A stretch of DNA of 64,000 nt from JBJMHZ01 sp045807125 (GTDB taxonomy: Bacteria > Actinomycetota > Actinomycetes > JAWWOL01): positions 1 through 64,000 of the forward strand of contig JBJMHZ010000045.1 in NCBI GenBank assembly GCA_045807125.1, read 5' to 3'. Below the pieces are notes generated by a model. It saw only the letters and a list, made by a program, of their open reading frames with translations, had not been told where the DNA came from and did no database searches. Made by a program: the position numbers and the translations under genes. Each line of letters opens with the position of its first letter. Within the stretch, counting starts at the first letter, position 1. Positions 59,316-64,000 of this stretch are shown here, one piece after another.

Positions 59316-60197
59316 TCAGATGTTGGACTCGTCGGGCGGCACGTCGCCCGGGCCGGCCGGTGCGCCGGCGTCGCCGCCCTCCGCGGGCGGGCACGCCATG
59401 CCCAGCGAGTAGGCCGTCATCGACAACGATCCGTATGCGTACCCGTCGACGATCACGTCGGTGCCGCTCCCCGCCGCGTCGGCCAGGCCGGCGAGGTAGA
59501 GCAGCGGGATGAAGTGGTCGGGGGTCGGCACCGCGTTGCGGAAGTCGCGGTGCGCGTCGAGCCTGGTGACCCCGGTCGGGTCGGTGGCCATGCGCTCCTT
59601 GGCGTCGTCGTCGAAGCGCTGCGCCCAGTCGTACCCGGCGTCGGTCAGGTGCCAGTCCATCCCGCGCAGGTTGTGCACCACGTTGCCGCTGGCGATGACG
59701 AGGATGCCGCGCTCGCGCAGCGGCGCGAGCTTCGCGCCCAGCTCCAGGTGGTAGTCGAAGTCCTTGTCGGCGTTGATGGAGAGCTGCACCACGGGGATCG
59801 ACGCGTCGGGGAACGCATGCACCAGCACCGACCACGTGCCGTGGTCGATGCCCCAGGAGTCGACGTCCGCACCGATCCACGTCGGTGCCACCGCGTCGCT
59901 GATCTCGGTGGCGAGCTCGGGCAGTCCGGGTGCGGGGTAGTCGACGGCGAACAGCTCCGGCGGGAAGCCGTAGAAGTCGTGGATGGTACGGGGGCGGGCC
60001 ATCGCGGTGACCGCCGTCGCGTTGATGTACCAGTGCGCGGACACGACGAGGATCGCCCGCGGCCTCGGCACCGAGCGGCCGAACGACTGCCAGGTCCGCG
60101 TGTAGCGGTTGGTCTCGAGCGCGTTCATCGGGCTGCCGTGGCCGAAGAACGCGGCCGGCATCGGCCCCGGTGCGGCAGGCTGTGGGGTGATCGACAC
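59316..60197 (-). CDS. DODA-type extradiol ring-opening dioxygenase (YgiD-like)
   Basis: 293 residues. LigB-fold, zinc or iron dependent: MPAAFFGHGSPMNALE, LVVSAHWYINATAV, IHDFYGFPPELFAVDYPAPG, WGIDHGTWSVLVHAFPDASIPVVQLSIN, IASGNVVHNLRG and TPDHFIPLLYLAG supply the metal-binding His set. YgiD homologues cleave DOPA or related catechols; physiological substrate unclear. GTG 60197 is preceded by GGGAGG. It follows the QueA-like gene by 25 nt. Confidence 0.9.
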   Translation of the reverse strand: MSITPQPAAPGPMPAAFFGHGSPMNALETNRYTRTWQSFGRSVPRPRAILVVSAHWYINATAVTAMARPRTIHDFYGFPPELFAVDYPAPGLPELATEISDAVAPTWIGADVDSWGIDHGTWSVLVHAFPDASIPVVQLSINADKDFDYHLELGAKLAPLRERGILVIASGNVVHNLRGMDWHLTDAGYDWAQRFDDDAKERMATDPTGVTRLDAHRDFRNAVPTPDHFIPLLYLAGLADAAGSGTDVIVDGYAYGSLSMTAYSLGMACPPAEGGDAGAPAGPGDVPPDESNI

Positions 60198-60222
60198 GGT
60201 CGTCCTCCCGGAGTCGTTCCCC

Positions 60223-61299
60223 TCAGCTTGCCATCCCCTCCGGCAGCAGCAGGCAGCTGTCGCCGAGCTCGTGCCACCGGTAGCCCGCCCGCACGGCCTC
60301 GGCGTACGCCCCGCGCACCAGCTCGGCACCGGCCACCGCCTCGAGCAGCAGCAGGTGCGACGCGCCCGGCTCGTGCCAGCCGGTGACCAGGCCGGTCACC
60401 ACCCGCGCCGGCCGGTCGGGGCCGAGGACGAGGTCGGTCCATCCGGTGCCGGGCCGCACCGTGCCGTCGGGCGCCGCGACCGTCTCCAGCGCGCGGGTCA
60501 CGGTGGTGCCCACGGCGACGACCCGCCCGCCCGAGCGCCGTACGTGCTGCACCAGGCGCGCCGTCGGCACCGGCACCCGGAACGGCTCGGGCTGCGGGGG
60601 CTCGCCCGCCTCCAGCGAGGAGACGCCGGCGTGCAGCGTCACGGGTGCGACGAGGACGCCGCGCGAGACCAGCGAGGTGACGAGCCCGGTGCTGAACGGC
60701 CGGCCGGCGCTCGGCATCTCCGCGCTGCCGGGCTCGCGCGCGAAGACCGTCTGGTAGGCAGCGAGCGGCCAGCGCCCGGTGACGTAGCCGTACGTGATGG
60801 GCCGGCCGTGGCGGGCGAGGTAGGCCTCCACCGGTCCCTCGACGGCGACGATGCCGCGCCAGAGCCGGCTGCGCCCGGCCAGCGGGTCGGGGTGCGCGGC
60901 GAGCAGCGTGATCGATGCGCCGGCCGGCAGCTCGACCAGGTCGCCCGGCCGCGCATCGCGGAGGGGGCCGGTCGCCGGGGCTGGCGCGCGCAGCTCGACC
61001 ACCCACGCGCCGTCGGGCCGCCCGGTCGAGAAGTGGACGGTGACCGGCTCGCCGCGCCGGTGGCCGTCGACCGCGGCGGCCAGCGTGGCCGAGTCGTTGA
61101 CCACGAGGAGGTCACCGGGCGCGAGGAAGTCGCCGATGTCGGCGAAGACGGCGTGCCGCAGGCCGCCTGGCCACGCGACCAGCAGCCGCACCCCGTCGCG
61201 GGCGAGGCCGCGCTCCTCGGGCGGCTCCGTCGCCGCCGCGCCGGCCGGCATCTCGACGTCGACCGGTACGGGCAGCCCGCCGGCCAGGGCCGCGGTCAC
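60223..61299 (-). CDS. QueA-like S-adenosylmethionine:tRNA ribosyltransferase-isomerase
   Basis: 358 residues. QueA-family signatures: ADIGDFLAPGDLLVVNDSATL, YVTGRWPLAAYQTVFAREPGSAEMPSAGRPFS (nt ~60820-60725), LVAPVTLHAGVSSLE and GTTVTRALETVA. True QueA makes epoxyqueuosine in tRNA, but no other queuosine gene is near, and actinobacteria often carry this diverged paralogue. Activity is uncertain. It overlaps the upstream SDR gene (GTGA). Confidence 0.82.
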   Translation of the reverse strand: MTAALAGGLPVPVDVEMPAGAAATEPPEERGLARDGVRLLVAWPGGLRHAVFADIGDFLAPGDLLVVNDSATLAAAVDGHRRGEPVTVHFSTGRPDGAWVVELRAPAPATGPLRDARPGDLVELPAGASITLLAAHPDPLAGRSRLWRGIVAVEGPVEAYLARHGRPITYGYVTGRWPLAAYQTVFAREPGSAEMPSAGRPFSTGLVTSLVSRGVLVAPVTLHAGVSSLEAGEPPQPEPFRVPVPTARLVQHVRRSGGRVVAVGTTVTRALETVAAPDGTVRPGTGWTDLVLGPDRPARVVTGLVTGWHEPGASHLLLLEAVAGAELVRGAYAEAVRAGYRWHELGDSCLLLPEGMAS

Positions 61300-61991
61300 C
61301 TGGCACCCGCGGGGGCGAGCTCGGCAGCCCGGTAGCGGCCGCTCGCCGGGCGCTCGTCGAGGAGGCGCAGCAGCGCGGGCACCACGGTGCGCGGTTCCGG
61401 CCGGTCGGAGATGTCCTCGCCCGGAAAGGCGAGCTGGTGCATCTCGGTGCGCATGTCGCCGGGGTCGAACGCGTAGACGCGCAGCGCCGGTCGCTCTGCG
61501 GCGAGCACGGCGGTGAGCTGGTCGAGCGCCGCCTTGGCCGAGCCATACCCGCCCCAGCCGGGGTAGGGCTCGACGGCCGCGTCGGAGCTGACGTCGACCA
61601 CCGCCCCGCCGGACGCGGTGAGCAGCGGCAGGGTCAGCTGGAGGATCGCGAGCGGCGCGAGCACGTCGGCCTCGTACACCGCCCGCAGCTCGTCCAGCGG
61701 GTAGTCGGCCAGTGGTGGCAGGGGGCTGGGGCCGAGCGCGCTCGCGTTGTTCACGAGCAGGTCGAGCCGGCCTAACCGGGCGGCCGCGGCAGCCAGCTCG
61801 CGGCGGTGCGCCGGATCGGTGACGTCCCCCGGGAGCGCGACCACCTCGACCGCGCCGAGCTTCCCGGCCGTGGCGGCGAGGTCGGCGGCCCTCCTGGCGT
61901 CGATCACGAGGGACCAGCTGCGGGCCGCGAGGGCATGGGCGATCGCCTCGCCGAGGCCACGCGAGGCGCCGGTGATGAGTGCGACGGGCAT
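61296..61991 (-). CDS. SDR family oxidoreductase, probable SoxR target
   Basis: 231 residues. Classical SDR: ALITGASRGLGEAIAHAL, LLVNNASALGPSPL (NNA), VVDVSSDAAV, catalytic GGYGSAKAALDQL (YxxxK), and YAFDPGDMRTEMHQLAFPGEDISDR. ATG with AAGGAGACGAC upstream. Divergent from soxR; its promoter has the 19-bp spacer of MerR-family targets. First gene of a five-gene minus-strand run. Confidence 0.9.
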   Translation of the reverse strand: MPVALITGASRGLGEAIAHALAARSWSLVIDARRAADLAATAGKLGAVEVVALPGDVTDPAHRRELAAAAARLGRLDLLVNNASALGPSPLPPLADYPLDELRAVYEADVLAPLAILQLTLPLLTASGGAVVDVSSDAAVEPYPGWGGYGSAKAALDQLTAVLAAERPALRVYAFDPGDMRTEMHQLAFPGEDISDRPEPRTVVPALLRLLDERPASGRYRAAELAPAGAR

Positions 61992-62024
61992 GTCGTCTCC
62001 TTGCGTCGAAGTCCTACGGGAGTC

Positions 62025-62055
62025 ATCCTGGGAGTTGAAGTCAACTTGAAGTCAA
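62025..62055 (-). promoter_or_regulatory. MerR-type promoter/operator between soxR and SDR
   Basis: On the minus strand TTGACT (62050-62055) and CAGGAT (62025-62030) are separated by exactly 19 nt, the long spacer of MerR/SoxR-activated promoters. An 11-bp near-repeat with TTGA-AG-TCAA dyads (62034-62055, plus-strand reading) fills the -35 and spacer. Confidence 0.65.
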
Positions 62056-62061
62056 GAGGTG

Positions 62062-62535
62062 ATGGTCGTGCTGGCACCTGATCTGTTGACGGTCGGCGAG
62101 GTGGCCACGCGGAGCGGCTTCGCCCCGTCCGCGCTGCGCTACTACGAGCGGCTGGGGCTGCTCGCGCCGGTGCGCACGACGGGCGGGCAGCGCCGGTACG
62201 AGCGGCAGGTGCTGCGGCGGCTGGCGTTCATCCGTGCCGCCCGCAACGTCGGGCTGAGCCTCGACGAGGTGGCGGCGGCCCTCGCCCAGCTGCCGTCCGG
62301 GCGCACCCCGACGAGGGCCGACTGGACCCGGCTCTCCCGCGGCTGGCGGCGGCGCCTCGACGATCAGATCGCCGCGCTGACGGCCCTGCGCGACGGGCTC
62401 GACTCCTGCATCGGCTGCGGCTGCCTGTCGCTGCGACGCTGCGCCATCTCCAACCCGTCGGACGTGGCGGCGTCGGCCGGCCCGGGCGCGGCCTACCTGC
62501 CGCGCGCGCTTCGCGAGCCGGCCGCCACGCCCTGA
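62062..62535 (+). CDS. soxR: Redox-sensitive regulator SoxR
   Basis: 157 residues. MerR-type winged HTH (LLTVGEVATRSGFAPSALRYYERLGLLAPVRT) then a dimerisation helix and the [2Fe-2S] cluster motif C-x2-C-x-C-x5-C (CIGCGCLSLRRC). Actinobacterial SoxR senses redox-cycling compounds and activates small oxidoreductase regulons. Starts possible at GTG 62059, ATG 62062 or GTG 62068; AGAGG spacing fits 62068 best. Confidence 0.93.
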   Translation: MVVLAPDLLTVGEVATRSGFAPSALRYYERLGLLAPVRTTGGQRRYERQVLRRLAFIRAARNVGLSLDEVAAALAQLPSGRTPTRADWTRLSRGWRRRLDDQIAALTALRDGLDSCIGCGCLSLRRCAISNPSDVAASAGPGAAYLPRALREPAATP

Positions 62536-62617
62536 CGCCCACCCGGTGCCCGCGCCGCCGCGGCGTCGTGGTGAGCTGGACGGGAAGCCGTCGCCGTACG
62601 CAGCGAGAGGGTCTGGC

Positions 62618-62917
62618 ATGGCCGAGTGGCTGTACTTCGTCCACCCGCCGCGGGAGAACTTCGCCGCGACGATGACCGACGAGGAGCGCGCCGTCTGGGG
62701 CGAGCACTTCGAGCGGTTCAAGCGGTTGCTCGCCGACGGCGTGATCGTCCTCGTCGGCCCGACGCTCGGCGAGGTCAACACCGGCATCGCGGTCTTCGAG
62801 GCGCCGAACGAGGAGACGGCCCGCCGGATCATGGACGACGACCCGGTGCTGGCCGGCGGCTACGCCCGTGGCGAGCTGCGCCCGTTCCGGGTGTCGCTGC
62901 TGCGCGGCAGGGACTGA
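62618..62917 (+). CDS. YciI-like (YCII domain) protein
   Basis: 99 residues. Dimeric alpha-beta fold: EWLYFVHPPRENFAATMTDEE, ERFKRLLADGVIVLVGPTLGEVNTGIAVFEA, EETARRIMDDDPVLAGGYARGELRPFRV. The conserved His (FVHPPR) and Asp (DDDP) are in place. Function unknown for most members. GAGAGG is 7 nt before the ATG. Confidence 0.85.
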   Translation: MAEWLYFVHPPRENFAATMTDEERAVWGEHFERFKRLLADGVIVLVGPTLGEVNTGIAVFEAPNEETARRIMDDDPVLAGGYARGELRPFRVSLLRGRD

Positions 62918-62978
62918 ACCACGAAGGCCACCGAACCAGGAAACCGGACCAGGGAAACGGCGAAGGAGGACGACGCTC

Positions 62979-63923
62979 GTGCGATACCGGACGCTCGGCG
63001 ACTCGGGGCTCGTGGTCAGCGTGGTGGGGCTCGGCTGCAACAACTTCGGCACCCGGCTCGACCTCGAGGCGACGCGGGCAGTCGTGGACGCCGCGATCGA
63101 GGCCGGGGTCAACCTGCTCGACACGGCGGACAGCTACGGCCGCTCGGAGGAGCTGCTCGGCGAGGCCCTGCAGGGGCGGCGCGACCAGGTCGTCATCGCC
63201 ACCAAGTTCGGCTCGGACCTCGACGGCGCGCTCGGCCCCGACTGGGGCGCCCGGGCGTCCCGCCGCTACGTGCGCCTGGCGGTCGAGCGCTCGCTGCGCC
63301 GGCTGCGGACCGACCACATCGACCTCTACCAGTTGCACCGTCCCGACGCGTGCACGCCCATGGCCGAGACGCTGGCCGTCCTCGGCGACCTGGTCGCCGA
63401 GGGCAAGGTGCGCTACGTCGGGTCGTCGAACCTCGCGGCCTGGCAGGTGGCCGACGCCGACTGGATCGCGAGGACGAGCGGGCTGCCGCGCTTCATCAGC
63501 GCGCAGAACCACTACAGCCTGCTGGAGCGCGAGGTCGAGGCCGAGCTGGTGCCGGCGTGCGAGCGCTACGGCGTGGGCATCCTGCCGTTCTTCCCGCTCG
63601 CCAGCGGGCTGCTCACCGGCAAGTACCGCAGGGGAGAGGCCGCACCGCCGGGCACGAGGCTGGCGCAGCGACCGGAGCGGCTCGCCGCCGCCCGGTTCGA
63701 CGTCGTGGAGAAGCTCCAGTCGTATGCGGCCGAGCGGGGCATCTCGCTGCTCGACGTCGCCATCGGCGGCCTCGCGGCGCAACCGGCGGTCGCGTCGGTC
63801 ATCGCCGGCGCGACCAAGCCGGAGCAGGTCGCGGCCAACGTCGCGGCCGGCGAGTGGCAGCCGGCGCCCGACGACCTCGCCGCGCTCGACCAGGTGGCGC
63901 CGACCCCGCGGACGGCCGGCTGA
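62979..63923 (+). CDS. Aldo/keto reductase
   Basis: 314 residues. NADPH-dependent TIM barrel. Catalytic tetrad visible: Asp and Tyr in LLDTADSYGRSEELLG, Lys in VIATKFG, His in LYQLHRPD. YVGSSNLAAWQ and SVIAGATKPEQVAAN form the cofactor site. Close to the YghZ/Gpr-like AKR subgroup by sequence pattern. GTG 62979 with AAGGAGG 9 nt upstream. Confidence 0.9.
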   Translation: MRYRTLGDSGLVVSVVGLGCNNFGTRLDLEATRAVVDAAIEAGVNLLDTADSYGRSEELLGEALQGRRDQVVIATKFGSDLDGALGPDWGARASRRYVRLAVERSLRRLRTDHIDLYQLHRPDACTPMAETLAVLGDLVAEGKVRYVGSSNLAAWQVADADWIARTSGLPRFISAQNHYSLLEREVEAELVPACERYGVGILPFFPLASGLLTGKYRRGEAAPPGTRLAQRPERLAAARFDVVEKLQSYAAERGISLLDVAIGGLAAQPAVASVIAGATKPEQVAANVAAGEWQPAPDDLAALDQVAPTPRTAG

Positions 63924-64000
63924 GCCGCCGGCGAGGGAACATCCGGGCCCGCGACCGCGCTGCTCCCTCGTGACCTCCGCCGCCCCTGAGCTGGCCGGCC

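Noticed and set aside
63924..64000. Another gene at the right edge
   Set aside because: Only 77 nt remain and no coding frame with recognisable sequence is present.

Overview
The window is chromosomal DNA from a very high-GC actinobacterium (Actinomycetota). Evidence for this: abundant GTG starts, 4-base GTGA overlaps between genes, LexA boxes of the CGAAC-N4-GTTCG type, and a gene order that follows the mycobacterial/Streptomyces chromosome (infB-ylxP-rbfA, rpsO-pnp-pepR-dapB-thyA-folA, dapA-rnj-ftsK-rimO-pgsA-cinA-clgR, recA-recX, miaB-miaA-dapF-hflX, lexA/LysM-nrdR-nrdJ). The family cannot be fixed from the sequence; the MurL/MurD2 pair and the presence of both RNase J and RNase Y suggest a lineage outside the mycobacteria.

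Layout. 1-6.3 kb: translation and RNA genes (infB 3' part, ylxP-like, rbfA, DHH phosphoesterase, truB) and ribF, which is preceded by a 10-bp minisatellite. 6.4-8.5 kb: a serine-hydrolase-fold protein with an eroded active site, and a TPR protein. 8.6-15.7 kb: rpsO, pnp, M16 peptidase, dapB, a reverse GNAT gene, thyA, folA. 15.7-18.3 kb: murL-murD2, an alternative route for placing D-glutamate in peptidoglycan. 18.4-30.7 kb: a reverse FAD-linked 2-hydroxyacid dehydrogenase, dapA, RNase J, a VLRF1-type peptidyl-tRNA hydrolase, ftsK, a RodZ-like protein, rimO, pgsA, cinA, clgR, tetR. 30.9-32.5 kb: a small accessory island with two HTH regulators facing each other across an operator-rich, lower-GC gap, followed by an ImmA/IrrE-type metallopeptidase; it looks like the immunity module of a phage or integrative element. 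32.5-38 kb: nei-type glycosylase and the very long lhr helicase on the minus strand. 38-48.4 kb: DUF3046, recA, recX, rny, PAP2 phosphatase, miaB, a LigB-like protein, miaA, dapF, hflX. 48.5-51.2 kb: a GGDEF-EAL protein. 51.2-57.4 kb: an SDR and lexA (minus), then LysM protein, nrdR, nrdJ (plus). 57.5-62 kb: a minus-strand run of SDR, QueA-like, extradiol dioxygenase, SRPBCC and Zn-alcohol dehydrogenase, with divergent soxR. 62.6-63.9 kb: a YciI-like protein and an aldo/keto reductase.

How the genes work together. Three cell-wall inputs lie close to each other: dapB, dapA and dapF for diaminopimelate, murL-murD2 for D-Glu, and clgR/ftsK/RodZ for envelope and division control. The SOS response is well represented: recA and lexA both have candidate LexA boxes, and lexA is divergent from a small LysM membrane protein placed like the mycobacterial SOS-induced division suppressor. 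RNA turnover is represented by PNPase, RNase J, RNase Y and a possible nanoRNase.

Many genes have a TAnnnT-like hexamer ending 6-8 nt before the start codon (ylxP, thyA, murL, dapA, the FAD-linked dehydrogenase, ftsK, rimO, DUF3046, miaB), which points to leaderless transcripts. The same arrangement occurs before two tiny upstream ORFs at dapF and hflX. All functional calls come from reading motifs and gene context; no searches were run.
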